DNA from: Streptomyces sp. NBC_01216
GTDB lineage: Bacteria; Actinomycetota; Actinomycetes; Streptomycetales; Streptomycetaceae
Length of the DNA stretch: 64,000 bases
Direction: 5' to 3'
Assembly (NCBI RefSeq): GCF_035994945.1
Contig: NZ_CP108679.1
Coordinates: 1 to 64,000, forward strand
The notes below the pieces were generated by a model. The model was not told where the DNA came from and did no database searches. It saw only the letters and a list, made by a program, of their open reading frames with translations. Shown here piece after piece: positions 7,416-16,215 of the stretch. The first letter of the stretch is position 1. Every line of letters begins with the position of its first letter. Made by a program: the position numbers and the translations under genes.

Positions 7416-8132
7416 TCAATGACACAGGACAGTGGCGAGCCGGGCCGCGAACGCCAGCTCGTCGACGGCGGCGCCGGGGACCAGGCGGGCGAGTTCGGCG
7501 AGCAGCGCGGCGTGCGCGAGGACCGGTGGCGGCAGGAGGCCGGCGGCGGCTTCGCGGGCGGCCGGGTCGCGGTGGTGCCCGCGGTGCGCGGCCAGGGCGT
7601 GGGCGAGCCAGTCGTCGACGTCGGCCCGGACGTACCTGCCGGCTCGCCGGGTCAGCTCGTCCCGGGCGGCTTCGTCCCTGTCGCGGGGCTCGGTCTGCTC
7701 CAGGGCGCCGAGCTCGCGCAGCGCCTGGAGCTCGTCGGCGCGGGCCACGACCCGCTGCGCCTCGCGCACGGCGGCTTCCCGGTCGGCGGCGGCCGCGGCG
7801 TCGGCGGCGAGCTCGGCCTGGACGACGGGGTCGGTGTCCGGGTCGTAGACGGTGCCCGCCGGCGCGGCGGCGAGCAGCTGGTCCAGGCGCTCCCACTCCG
7901 CGAGCTCCGCCCGGCCGCGTTCGTCACCGGCGAGGTCCTCGTGCCGGGATGCCTGCCGCGCGTCGAAGCGGGCGTCCTCGAGGGCCGCCGCGATGGCGGC
8001 CGCGTCCATACCCTTCGCCTGGCGCCGTACGACGCGGCGGCCGATGCGGGCGGGGTCGACGGGCTCCCGGGGCACGGCGACGCGAGGGGCGAGCGGGCGG
8101 CGGGTATGCGAGGGCGGCCAGGGCGTGGTCAT
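7416..8132 (-). CDS. Alanine-rich hypothetical protein
   Basis: Protein of 238 residues, highly acidic and Ala-rich, predicted mostly helical with a coiled-coil middle (residues about 95-150: repeated Ala/Glu/Arg heptads). No catalytic motif, signal peptide or membrane segment is visible. Codon third positions are strongly GC, as in its neighbours. It is downstream of tpg on the same strand with a 100-base gap, and bordered on the other side by the IS1380 element, so it may be a subtelomeric accessory gene. Function unknown. Confidence 0.6.
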   Translation of the reverse strand: MTTPWPPSHTRRPLAPRVAVPREPVDPARIGRRVVRRQAKGMDAAAIAAALEDARFDARQASRHEDLAGDERGRAELAEWERLDQLLAAAPAGTVYDPDTDPVVQAELAADAAAAADREAAVREAQRVVARADELQALRELGALEQTEPRDRDEAARDELTRRAGRYVRADVDDWLAHALAAHRGHHRDPAAREAAAGLLPPPVLAHAALLAELARLVPGAAVDELAFAARLATVLCH

Positions 8133-8236
8133 CTTCGGCCTCGTATTCGTGGTGCGGATTCGGGAGCGGGCCGCCGTCAGAGCACTGTGCGACGACCCGC
8201 CGAATACGTTTCTAGCAGGTCGTGAATTCAGGCGAG

Positions 8237-8827
8237 TCAGAACCGGAAACTAATTGCCTGGACGTGTGTGAAATCCGCGCGCAGGCCAGCGGCACGGGTG
8301 CCCCAGTCGGTGAAATACGACTCCGTGATGGCCTCAGCGACGACCGAATGCAGCTCTTCCTCCGTCGCGCCGGCCTCCTGCAGTTCGAGGATCCGCTTCG
8401 CGTAGGTGGGCGAGATCGCCGTGGTGATCTGGCGCTCGCGGCCGTCGTCCGAGCTGCCCTTGCCGGTGAACCCGAAGTACGCCGTCACCTCCACCATCAT
8501 GCCGCTGGAGGTGGCTGCCTGTTCACGTGCCTGCGCTCTGACCTGCGGTTGCCACTCAGATTCCGTCTCCTCCACCAAGGCGGCCTGCAGACGCTTCTGC
8601 GGGGTCTTCAGCTTCCCGGCGCGGTAGCGTTCGATCGTGCGGGTCGAGGTACCCACACGCTCCGCCAGGGCCTTGGCCGACCCCTTCACCCGCGTGAGGA
8701 GGAATTTCACCTGTGCATTCGCGGATTTCGGCACGGGCCGGGTGAACACCTTCCGCTCCGCCCGCGCGAGGGCCTCCAGGACCTTGCCCCGGCGCGGGGC
8801 CGGCTGCTGCTGCTCGTGATCGCTCAT
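8237..8827 (-). CDS. tpg: Telomere terminal protein Tpg-family
   Basis: Protein of 196 residues, close to the 184-185 of Streptomyces Tpg. It aligns by eye along its length: N-terminal KVFTRPVPKSANAQVKFLL, a helix-turn-helix (residues about 47-85, with KALAERVGTSTRTIERYRAG), the central WQPQVRAQAREQAATSSG block, FGFTGKGSSDDGRERQIT, and the C-terminal AEAITESYFTDWGTRAAGL. In Streptomyces, Tpg is covalently attached to the 5' ends of linear replicons and primes filling of the 3' overhang. The divergent neighbour starts 101 bases away. The usual upstream partner tap is absent here, so Tap may come from elsewhere on the replicon or from the chromosome. Confidence 0.92.
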   Translation of the reverse strand: MSDHEQQQPAPRRGKVLEALARAERKVFTRPVPKSANAQVKFLLTRVKGSAKALAERVGTSTRTIERYRAGKLKTPQKRLQAALVEETESEWQPQVRAQAREQAATSSGMMVEVTAYFGFTGKGSSDDGRERQITTAISPTYAKRILELQEAGATEEELHSVVAEAITESYFTDWGTRAAGLRADFTHVQAISFRF

Positions 8828-8928
8828 GCCGTCCAGTCGGCCACGGCCGGCCTGTGGACGGAGGACGGGCGCCTGCCCCGGTCGTGCCGATCGGCGGCGG
8901 TCAGGCGCCCGTCCGTACCGTGGGAGGC

Positions 8929-9453
8929 GTGACGACGTCCTCCGCCCCCGAGCCGGTGCCCATCCGGGTGCTGCTGCCCGGGGACCAGGAGGTCGTTGCC
9001 CGCCTGTGGTCCCGGCGCCAGACGCCCGACGGCTGGCTGTACGAGGTCGGGCTCCCGGCGTACCGCAATGGTCCCGACGACTCGGTGGAGCCTGCCGAGT
9101 ACCGGGTCTGGGTGCGCGCTCCGGACCACGTGCGGCCCGTGGACGGCGTCGCGTACGACCAGGTGCCCACCGAGTACCTGCCGAAGCCGTCGCTCGTGGA
9201 CCAGGTCCTCGGGCCGCGCCGCCCGTCGGGCTGGGTGCTGGCGAAGGCCCGTGGCCGCGGTCCCGGCCGGGGCGGTGTCGTGCACGCCGTCGATTGCGAG
9301 GAGGCCCCGGCCGGGGTACCAGTGCTGACAGTGGGGCGGGCCCTGGACGTGGCGCAGCAGCCGGGTGTCCGGCTGTGCTCGCTGTGCGGTGCGGCCGCCG
9401 AGCTCGACCCGGTCCTCAAGGGCTTCGACCGCGGCTTCGAGGACGGCGCATAG
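8929..9453 (+). CDS. DUF6233 domain protein
   Basis: Protein of 174 residues from the GTG preceded by GGGAGGC. It has the conserved features I associate with the Streptomyces DUF6233 family: LPGDQEVVARLWSRRQTPDG, YRVWVRAPDHVRPVDGV.YDQVPTE, VLGPRRPSGWVL, and a C-terminal pair HAVDCEEAPAG and RLCSLCGAAAELDP that could bind zinc. Function is not known. It is divergent from tpg and shares the 101-bp intergenic region with it. Members of this family are frequent near the ends of Streptomyces replicons. Confidence 0.85.
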   Translation: MTTSSAPEPVPIRVLLPGDQEVVARLWSRRQTPDGWLYEVGLPAYRNGPDDSVEPAEYRVWVRAPDHVRPVDGVAYDQVPTEYLPKPSLVDQVLGPRRPSGWVLAKARGRGPGRGGVVHAVDCEEAPAGVPVLTVGRALDVAQQPGVRLCSLCGAAAELDPVLKGFDRGFEDGA

Positions 9454-9540
9454 AGCCGAATTCGCGTGTCCGTACGGCGATCCGCTCGCACGTGCGGGTG
9501 TGCGGCGGGTGCTGTCAGACCCCGCTGCCACCATCCGGGC

Positions 9541-10236
9541 ATGGCCCAGATCAGCCCCCGGCTCGCCCGTACCTATTTCGCGGAGATCTCCGCCGGCTCC
9601 GCCCTCCCGCTCGACCTGGACGACCTCGTGCACATGGTGCAGCTGCGCCAGCACGGCCACGTCGTCATCGGCGACATCGCGATCCGCTGCTACAAGAACA
9701 GGTCGAAGTGGACGTACGACGAACGGGACATCCGACGCGCTGCCCAGGCATTCGCTGACTTCCGCGTGGACCTCGGCGACGTCGTCGAGTTCCAGGTGCC
9801 GCCCTTCCGCGAGCGTGCCGACCAGGACCTGGAGGAGCGCGGGCGGGCCGACTGGCGGGAGAAGATCGCCTCCTGGATGTACTGGGACGCCCGCCAGCAG
9901 CACCAGGAGCAGCGGCACTACGAAGAGTGGAACGACAGCTGGCAGCGCATCGGTGCCCGCGGACTGCCCGGTGACCTGACGTGGGAAGAGTTCACCGCGG
10001 CCTACAGCGACCGCCGCCAGAACATCGCCAACACCCGGCCGCTGGAGCTGATGACCTGCTCCGGCGGCAGCCTGTTCCTGCCGAGGGCCTACGCCGAGCT
10101 CCTTTGCGCGAGCAAGATCAACAATGGGCCGCCGTACCCCCGCCGGACCCGGATTCGTTCGCGGAACCCGTTCTCACCCAAAAGCGGGACGGGCCCCCTT
10201 CTGAGACTTGCATTGTGCGAAAATCCGGGCCCATGA
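9541..10236 (+). CDS. Conserved hypothetical protein upstream of serine recombinase
   Basis: Protein of 231 residues starting at ATG 9541 (MAQISPRLARTYFAEI). The first 190 residues look like an ordinary soluble protein with repeated charged helices; the last 40 are Arg/Pro/Ser-rich (PPYPRRTRIRSRNPFSP) and could reflect a shifted or divergent tail. It overlaps the recombinase start by four bases (ATGA), so the two are translationally coupled. No known domain is recognised. A role linked to the recombinase is only inferred from the coupling. Confidence 0.6.
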   Translation: MAQISPRLARTYFAEISAGSALPLDLDDLVHMVQLRQHGHVVIGDIAIRCYKNRSKWTYDERDIRRAAQAFADFRVDLGDVVEFQVPPFRERADQDLEERGRADWREKIASWMYWDARQQHQEQRHYEEWNDSWQRIGARGLPGDLTWEEFTAAYSDRRQNIANTRPLELMTCSGGSLFLPRAYAELLCASKINNGPPYPRRTRIRSRNPFSPKSGTGPLLRLALCENPGP

Positions 10237-11270
10237 CGGACCATCAGCAGCCCTCCCCGGCCGACCGGTCGGCCGCGGACGACGTCGAACAGCACGCCTG
10301 TCCGAAGTGTGACGCACAGCCCGGCTCGCCGTGCCGCTCGCGCGGCGGCGCGGTCGCCTCCGCCTACCACACCCGCCGCTTCACCATGGTGCCCCGGCTG
10401 AAGAAGGCGCTGCGGGTGCCGACCCCCGCCGACCGCGGCCCGGGGCGGCCGTGGCGGCCGGGCACTCCGCCGCCGGCGCCGATCGACCCGGACCTGCCGA
10501 GCGCGGACATCCGCATCGGGTACGCGCGGTGCTCGACCCTCGGGCAGGAACTCGACTCCCAGCTCGACGCGCTCGCCAAGCACGGCATCCCGCGCGACAA
10601 GATCTTCAGCGAGAAGATCAGCACCCGGGTTCGGGTCCGGCCGAAGTTCGAGGAGGCGCTGCGGACGGCGCGGGAGGTCAAGGCGCACGCCCCGCACTGC
10701 CGGGTCATCTTCACCGTGTACGAGATGAAGCGGCTCGGCCGCGACGCCGCCGAGCTCACCGCCCTCGCCGACCACCTCACCGCCCACGGCCTGGTCCTGG
10801 AGATGCTCGCCGGGCCCCTGCCCGGCATCTACGACCCCACCGGCCCCGGAAAGCTCCTGTTCGCGTTCTTCGCCGCGATGGCGGAGACCGAGCGGGAGAA
10901 CATCCGCGAGTCCACGCTGGAAGGACTCGACACCGCGGCCCGCAAGGGCAAGCACGGCGGCCGGCCCCCGGTCATCACCGATGACATGCTCCACACCGTG
11001 CTCCGGCGCCGCGCGGGCGGCGAGTCCGTCGAACAGATCCAGCCCGACCTGATCATTCCCACCGGCAAGCGCAAAGGACAGAACCCCTCCGTCGCCAGCA
11101 TCTACCGGGCGCTCGCCGCACACGCCAAGCGCGAGGCGTACCCCGAGGCCGTCGAGCAGGCCCACGCCGACTTCGCCGTCCTCCAGGTCGGCGAAGTCCC
11201 CGGACCCCGCCCCGCTATCCTGACCGAGCGTCACTCTGATTGCAGAGAGCTACTTGTCACTTCACCGTAG
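10233..11270 (+). CDS. Serine recombinase (resolvase family) with N-terminal zinc-finger-like domain
   Basis: Protein of 345 residues. Residues 17-55 carry a CPKCDAQPGSPCRSRGG...HTRRF motif (Cys-x2-Cys-x6-Cys plus His) that looks zinc-binding. From about residue 92 follows a resolvase/invertase catalytic domain: IRIGYARCSTLGQELDSQLDAL with the catalytic Ser, VYEMKRLGRDAAEL with the conserved Arg, and MAETERENIRESTLEGL at the E-helix. The C-terminal part (GKHGGRPPVITDDML onward) is a helix-turn-helix for DNA binding. The last 20 residues lead into the left end of the TnsABC-type transposon, so the native C-terminus may have been altered by that insertion. Confidence 0.88.
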   Translation: MTDHQQPSPADRSAADDVEQHACPKCDAQPGSPCRSRGGAVASAYHTRRFTMVPRLKKALRVPTPADRGPGRPWRPGTPPPAPIDPDLPSADIRIGYARCSTLGQELDSQLDALAKHGIPRDKIFSEKISTRVRVRPKFEEALRTAREVKAHAPHCRVIFTVYEMKRLGRDAAELTALADHLTAHGLVLEMLAGPLPGIYDPTGPGKLLFAFFAAMAETERENIRESTLEGLDTAARKGKHGGRPPVITDDMLHTVLRRRAGGESVEQIQPDLIIPTGKRKGQNPSVASIYRALAAHAKREAYPEAVEQAHADFAVLQVGEVPGPRPAILTERHSDCRELLVTSP

Positions 11271-11483
11271 CTTCGGGAGAACAGGGCCTCATCCACCGCT
11301 GTCCTGTCGCATTGAAGCTGTCGGATTCTCACCGCTTCTCGTTCGCGCTGTCGGATTCTCAGTGTGTCGCGCGCTGAGCGGCGACGTTTGCCCCATACGT
11401 GGGGTTTGATCTCATTTTCCTGGTCTGGTTCTCGCGGTACCTGTCACGGTCGTTTCGGCAGGTACGCGGAGCCGGGGGTGGCG
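11271..11483. promoter_or_regulatory. Probable transposon left end with TnsB-like binding repeats
   Basis: Intergenic 213 bases before tnsA. It holds two direct repeats GCTGTCGGATTCTCA (11317-11331, 11347-11361) and a related GCTGTCCTGTCGCATT about 20 bases before the first. Spaced direct repeats near one end are the hallmark of Tn7/Tn5053-type transposase binding sites; promoter activity for the operon is presumed here as well. Confidence 0.55.
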
Positions 11484-12212
11484 ATGGATCTGGGTCTGGT
11501 CGATGTCGAGTGGGCTGATGGTGAGGGTGGCGGGCTGCGGAGGTCCGTGCTGGAGGCGGTGTCCCGGGTTCGGTTCGAGTCGGTGCTTCCGGTGCGGCGG
11601 TTCACGTCGTACCGCGGGCAGCGGCACTTCACGGGCTGGTACTGGGCGGCGACGACGCAGTCGCTGGTGGGGTTCGAGTCGTGGCTGGAGCGGGACCGGG
11701 CCATGCTCCTTGACCATGACCGGAGGGTGGTGGGGCTGGCCTCGCAGCCGTTCCGGGTGACATGGCAGGGGGAGAAGCACCGGATCTCGCATACGCCGGA
11801 CTACTTTGCACGGCTGGAGGACGGCTCGGGCCTGGTCGTCGATGTCCGGCCGGCGGACCGGGTCGGCCCGGAGGACGCGGTGAAGTTCTCGGCGACCGAA
11901 GCGATATGCCAGGAGATGGGCTGCTGGTCCTTCGCCCTGGTGCACGAGCCCGATCCGGTGGAGATGACCAACGTTCGCTGGCTGTCTGGCTACCGGCATC
12001 CACGCAACCGGGTCGGCGACGTCGCGAAACGCCTCATGGACGCCTTTGATGACCCGCGGTTGCTCATGGACGGCGCCGAGGCAGTGGGGGACCCGTTGTC
12101 CGTCCTGCCGACGCTCTACCACCTGCTGTGGTGCGGTGACCTGCGTCTTGACCTGTCGGTGCCGTTGGGAGACGGCGCCGTGATCGGCCGCGCGGCGGCG
12201 AGTCATGGCTGA
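11484..12212 (+). CDS. TnsA-like transposon endonuclease
   Basis: Protein of 242 residues. It shows the restriction-enzyme-like core of actinobacterial TnsA-like proteins: GFESWLERDRAMLLD with the metal-binding Glu, then SHTPDYFARLEDGSGLVVDVRP where the Asp of TPDYF and the beta-strand VDVR take the place of the usual D...E/QxK; the Lys is replaced by Arg, or supplied elsewhere. TnsA cuts the 5' strand at the transposon ends, allowing cut-and-paste transposition. It overlaps tnsB by 8 bases. The start at ATG 11484 is preceded by a GGAG-like site; longer starts are possible. Confidence 0.8.
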   Translation: MDLGLVDVEWADGEGGGLRRSVLEAVSRVRFESVLPVRRFTSYRGQRHFTGWYWAATTQSLVGFESWLERDRAMLLDHDRRVVGLASQPFRVTWQGEKHRISHTPDYFARLEDGSGLVVDVRPADRVGPEDAVKFSATEAICQEMGCWSFALVHEPDPVEMTNVRWLSGYRHPRNRVGDVAKRLMDAFDDPRLLMDGAEAVGDPLSVLPTLYHLLWCGDLRLDLSVPLGDGAVIGRAAASHG

Positions 12213-14283
12213 ACTGGCGCCACGCGGGGTTCTGCGGGTCGGGGACCGGATTCGGTTCGAGGGCCACAACCAGCAGATCATCGGCCTGGATGGAATGACC
12301 CTGCGGCTGCTCAGCGACGAGGGCGACACCAGTGTCATGGCTGCCGGCTACGTGATGGCGGCCGCCGATTTCGAGGTGCTGGACCGTGGGCCGGAGGCGG
12401 TTCCGGAACGAGTCCTGCCGCCGTTCGCGTTGGTGGACGCGTTGCCGACGGCGGCCGTCGAGCAGGCCCGGTTCTGGGAACAGCACGTGGTGGAAGTACT
12501 GACCGGGCTGCCTCCGGATGCTCCGGAAGGCACGTCTCCTCGGCCTGAGTACGACCCGGCCTGGCGGACGCTGATGGAGCGAGAAGCTGCGAAGGTGGCC
12601 GAGCTGGCGGCCGGCGGGCAGCAGATGAGCAAGCGGACCTTTCTGCGGATGCGGCAGCGCTACGAGGCCGAGGGGTTGTGGGGGCTGGTGGACGGCCGGT
12701 CCCGGAAACCGCCGGCCCCGGTCCCCGGCACGGGAAGGACGGACGAGCGCGTCGTCGAGGCGGTCACCGAGGCCCTGGCCGGGCAGACGGACCTTTCGAC
12801 GGGGGATCGCAAGCGGCTCATGCTGCGGGCCGAGCAGATCCTCGCCGCGAAGCACGGCGAGGAAGCGGTGAAGCTCCTGCCGACGAGGGCGACCTTCTAC
12901 CGGCTGGTGAACAGCCTCGCCAGGAACAACGAGTCCTTCGGTTCGGCCACGGTCCGCCGCCAGCGAGCGCGTCGGCCCGTGGGGCCGTTCACTCCCTCCA
13001 TGGCCGCCCGCCCCGGGGAGATCGTGCAGATCGACTCCACGCGGCTGGACGTGATGGCGGTGCTGGACGACGGAGTCGTGGCCCGCCCGGAACTGACGAT
13101 CGCGGTCGATGTCACGACACGCACGATCTGCGCGGCCCTGCTCAGGCCCGCGGGCACGAAAGGCGTCGACGCCGCGGTGCTGCTGGCGAGAATGCTGGTT
13201 CCCGAGCCGATGCGGCCGGGCTGGAGCCAGACCCTGGCGATGTCGGACTCGGTCCTGCCGCACCAGCGGCTCATGGCGGTGGACACGCGGTTGGAGAAGG
13301 CCGCGGCCAAGCCGGTCATCGTCCCGGACACCATCGTCATCGACCACGGCAAGGTGTTCGTCTCCGACACGTTCTCCTCCGCCTGCTCGCTGCTGGGGAT
13401 CTCCTTGCAGCTCGCGAGGCCCAGGACCCCGACGGACAAGGCGATCGTGGAGAGGACGTTCGCGTCGATCAACTCACTGTTCTGCCAGTACGTCGCGGGC
13501 TACACCGGCTCCGATGTCACCCGTCGCGGCAGCGATCCGGCCTCCGAGGCGGTCTGGACCCTCGCCCAGCTCCAGGATCTCCTGGACGAGTGGATCATCT
13601 GCTGGCAGCAGCGTCCGCACGAGGGTCTGCGCAACCCCTATATGGCGGGGCGGACGCTGTCGCCGAACGAGTCGTACGCCATCGCCGTCGCCCGCACCGG
13701 ATACTTGCCGGTCGCTCTGTCGGCGGCGGACTACATCGAGCTGCTACCCGCGGTCTGGAGGGCCGTCAACGACTACGGCATCAAGGTCAACTACCGCACC
13801 TACGACAGCCCCGAGCTCAACCGGCTACGAAGGCAGCCGTCCGGGGTGACGGGCAAGCAGGATCTGTGGGAGGTCCACTACGACCCCTACGACGTCTCCC
13901 GCGTCTGGGTACGGCGAAGCGACAGCCGCCGATGGATCGAAGCCCTGTGGACACACCTGCCCATGGTCCGGGCCCCTTTCGCCGACTTCACCTGGCGCCA
14001 CGCACGCCAACTTCTCGCCGACCAAGGCCGCGACGACACCAGCGAGACCGCCATCGCCCAGGTCCTGGCCAAGCTTCTGCGCAGGTCGGGAAAGCCGCCG
14101 GCCGGATCGGAACAGGTCATGGCCCGCACCCGGGCATCCCTTGAGGCCCCCGCACGGCCCACACTCCCGCCTGCCCGGTCCGCCGATGCGGACGACAGCG
14201 AGACCGAAGGGCCGGAGGATGCGCCGGTCACCCCGTTCGGCGTCTTCAACCCCCTGGAAGAGGAAGGAAACCCGCTGTGGTGA
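12205..14283 (+). CDS. TnsB/TniA-like DDE transposase
   Basis: Protein of 692 residues, the right size for TnsB/TniA. After N-terminal DNA-binding segments (about 1-250, with MSKRTFLRMRQRYEAEGLWGL as a helix-turn-helix) comes a retroviral-integrase fold: IVQIDSTRLD (first Asp, near residue 277), TIVIDHGKVFVSD (second Asp, near 380) and TPTDKAIVERTFASIN (Glu, near 418). The Mu-type C-terminal beta-barrel follows. The enzyme joins transposon ends to target DNA, here together with the TnsA-like protein. Its stop codon overlaps the GTG start of tnsC by seven bases. Confidence 0.92.
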   Translation: MAELAPRGVLRVGDRIRFEGHNQQIIGLDGMTLRLLSDEGDTSVMAAGYVMAAADFEVLDRGPEAVPERVLPPFALVDALPTAAVEQARFWEQHVVEVLTGLPPDAPEGTSPRPEYDPAWRTLMEREAAKVAELAAGGQQMSKRTFLRMRQRYEAEGLWGLVDGRSRKPPAPVPGTGRTDERVVEAVTEALAGQTDLSTGDRKRLMLRAEQILAAKHGEEAVKLLPTRATFYRLVNSLARNNESFGSATVRRQRARRPVGPFTPSMAARPGEIVQIDSTRLDVMAVLDDGVVARPELTIAVDVTTRTICAALLRPAGTKGVDAAVLLARMLVPEPMRPGWSQTLAMSDSVLPHQRLMAVDTRLEKAAAKPVIVPDTIVIDHGKVFVSDTFSSACSLLGISLQLARPRTPTDKAIVERTFASINSLFCQYVAGYTGSDVTRRGSDPASEAVWTLAQLQDLLDEWIICWQQRPHEGLRNPYMAGRTLSPNESYAIAVARTGYLPVALSAADYIELLPAVWRAVNDYGIKVNYRTYDSPELNRLRRQPSGVTGKQDLWEVHYDPYDVSRVWVRRSDSRRWIEALWTHLPMVRAPFADFTWRHARQLLADQGRDDTSETAIAQVLAKLLRRSGKPPAGSEQVMARTRASLEAPARPTLPPARSADADDSETEGPEDAPVTPFGVFNPLEEEGNPLW

Positions 14284-15347
14284 CTCCGCCTGACACCCAT
14301 GACGACGAGCACAACCCGCTGACCACCAAGGACGGCTGGAGACAGTTCGTCGACGACGCCCCGGTCTGCCCGGCCATGCTCTCGCCACGGGCCTTCAAGG
14401 CCCTCACCGAGGAGAAGCGTCTCGCTTACAACGAGCCCCGGCTGGACTACCACTCCCGGCTCGTGATCGTGGCCACCCCCACCGTCCGCAACGTGTTCAC
14501 CACCGGACGGCGCCTGGTCCTGCTCAACCGGCACCAGATCTCCGGCCGCCGCGGGCTGATCGTCACCGGCCAGGCCGGGACCGGCAAGACGACCGCCATC
14601 GCCCAGCTCGGCCGCAACCATGAACTTCTGGTCCGCAAACGGCTCGGCTCGGCCGCCGCAGGGCGACTGCCGGTCGTCTACGTCACCGTCCCGCCCCGGG
14701 CCACCCCGAAGATGCTCGCCATCGAGTTCGCCCGGTTCCTCGGCCTTCCCGTCGTCCGGCAGGAGACCCAGACCTCCATCACCAACGCCGTCTGCGACCT
14801 GCTGATCAAAATGCGTGTCGAACTCGCGCTCGTCGACGAGATCCACAACCTCAACCTCGCCACCCAGACCGGGGCCGAAGCCTCCGACCAGCTCAAATAC
14901 CTGTCCGAGCGGATCCCCGCCACCTTCGTGCTCGCCGGCATCGACGTCGCCGCGAGCGGCCTGTTCAGCGGGGTCCGGGGTCAGCAGATCGCTGGCCGAT
15001 ACACCGTCACCGAGACCGAACCGTTCGCCTACGGCACCACCGGGCAGCGGCAGAACTGGCGGAACCTGGTCGCCTCGCTCGAAGACGCCCTGCGACTCCA
15101 CCGGCACAAGCCCGGCAGCCTGGTCAAACTCGACGGCTACCTCCACGAACGCACTGACGGCGCGATCGGCAGCCTCTCCCAGCTCGTCCGCGGCGCCGCC
15201 CTTGAGGCCATCATCAACGGCAGCGAGGCCATCACCCGCAAGACTCTGGAGACCATCGAGGTCGACCAGACTGCCGAGGACGCCCGCCAGGAACACCGCC
15301 GCAACCGTCGCCCCCGCCGCCGGAGGCCGGATGTCGACGCAGCCTGA
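14277..15347 (+). CDS. TnsC/TniB-like AAA ATPase
   Basis: Protein of 356 residues starting with GTG after AAGAGGAAGG. It has a Walker A GQAGTGKTT near residue 103 and a Walker B LALVDEIHNLNL near residue 185, followed by sensor-like FVLAGIDVAASGLFSGVRGQQ and a helical lid, the pattern of TniB/TnsC. Such proteins assemble on target DNA, select insertion targets and activate TnsB. It overlaps tnsB upstream and tniQ downstream, so all four proteins are made from one message. Confidence 0.9.
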   Translation: MVTPPDTHDDEHNPLTTKDGWRQFVDDAPVCPAMLSPRAFKALTEEKRLAYNEPRLDYHSRLVIVATPTVRNVFTTGRRLVLLNRHQISGRRGLIVTGQAGTGKTTAIAQLGRNHELLVRKRLGSAAAGRLPVVYVTVPPRATPKMLAIEFARFLGLPVVRQETQTSITNAVCDLLIKMRVELALVDEIHNLNLATQTGAEASDQLKYLSERIPATFVLAGIDVAASGLFSGVRGQQIAGRYTVTETEPFAYGTTGQRQNWRNLVASLEDALRLHRHKPGSLVKLDGYLHERTDGAIGSLSQLVRGAALEAIINGSEAITRKTLETIEVDQTAEDARQEHRRNRRPRRRRPDVDAA

Positions 15348-16206
15348 CCAACTTCGTCAGCTGCCCATCGCTCTCGGGCCCATCCACAACGAGACCGTCG
15401 GTTCCTATCTCCACCGCCTGGCCGTCGCCAACAACCGTCCCGCGGGCTTCCTCGCCCGCCTCCTTGGACCGCTGCCGCTGGAGTTCTCCCCGCTCAGCAA
15501 CACCACGGCCGGCTGGACTCCCCACTCGCCTGAACGCCTGGCCACACTCTCCGGGCGCCCAACGTCCCAGCTCGCCCGGGCCCTGCCCGCGCTCGCCGAC
15601 TTCCTCAGCCCGCATGCTCCCGGGCGGCGAACGGAACAGCTGATCAGCCGCCCCTGCCGCTGCTGCACAGCCCGCCGCAGCCTCACCGCTTCCGTGGTCA
15701 TCACCCTCTCGCCTGCCCACGTCCACCTCTGCCTGCGGCATCAGCTCTGGACCCGCTCCACTCACGACATCCCGCTCGTCTCCTTGCCGGAAGTCATCGA
15801 GGCCCAGCGTCGACTCGACCAGCTCGCCCGCCGTCACCGCCAGGTCCGACAAGCCCTCGACCTGGCACGGAGAATCGTCGAGGACTGGTCCGCCTCCGGA
15901 ATGCCGATCGATCTTGGAAAGGAGTGGACCGACCGCCTCGACCGAGTCGAAGCTCTCGCGGTCAGCAAGAAGATCTCGGCTGAGGACCGCAGCCACCTCG
16001 CGGCGTTCCCCGAAGTCGTGGTGCTGACGCACCTGATCCTCGACCCGCCCACCACTGCCCTCGATCCCAAGGAGCTCTATCTTGCGACGACCGCCGAGCT
16101 GAGCCGACGATTCGCGCGGATCTACACCACCCTCGGAACCCAGGACCCCCTCTACCGGCGCTTCTGTCTCTATCGCGAACGAGACTTCCGTGAGGCTCCG
16201 GGCTAA
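15331..16206 (+). CDS. TniQ-family target-selection protein
   Basis: Protein of 291 residues. The N-terminal TniQ pattern is present: LPIALGPIHNETVGSYLHRLAVANN, then a zinc-binding block with CRCCTAR and LCLRHQLW. In Tn7-like systems TniQ/TnsD proteins recognise the target or bridge to a targeting complex. It overlaps tnsC by 17 bases. No separate TnsD, TnsE or CRISPR effector lies nearby, so this single TniQ would have to provide target choice, possibly recognition of the recombinase region next to which the element sits (inference). Confidence 0.85.
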   Translation: MSTQPDQLRQLPIALGPIHNETVGSYLHRLAVANNRPAGFLARLLGPLPLEFSPLSNTTAGWTPHSPERLATLSGRPTSQLARALPALADFLSPHAPGRRTEQLISRPCRCCTARRSLTASVVITLSPAHVHLCLRHQLWTRSTHDIPLVSLPEVIEAQRRLDQLARRHRQVRQALDLARRIVEDWSASGMPIDLGKEWTDRLDRVEALAVSKKISAEDRSHLAAFPEVVVLTHLILDPPTTALDPKELYLATTAELSRRFARIYTTLGTQDPLYRRFCLYRERDFREAPG

Positions 16207-16215
16207 GTTCGACTC

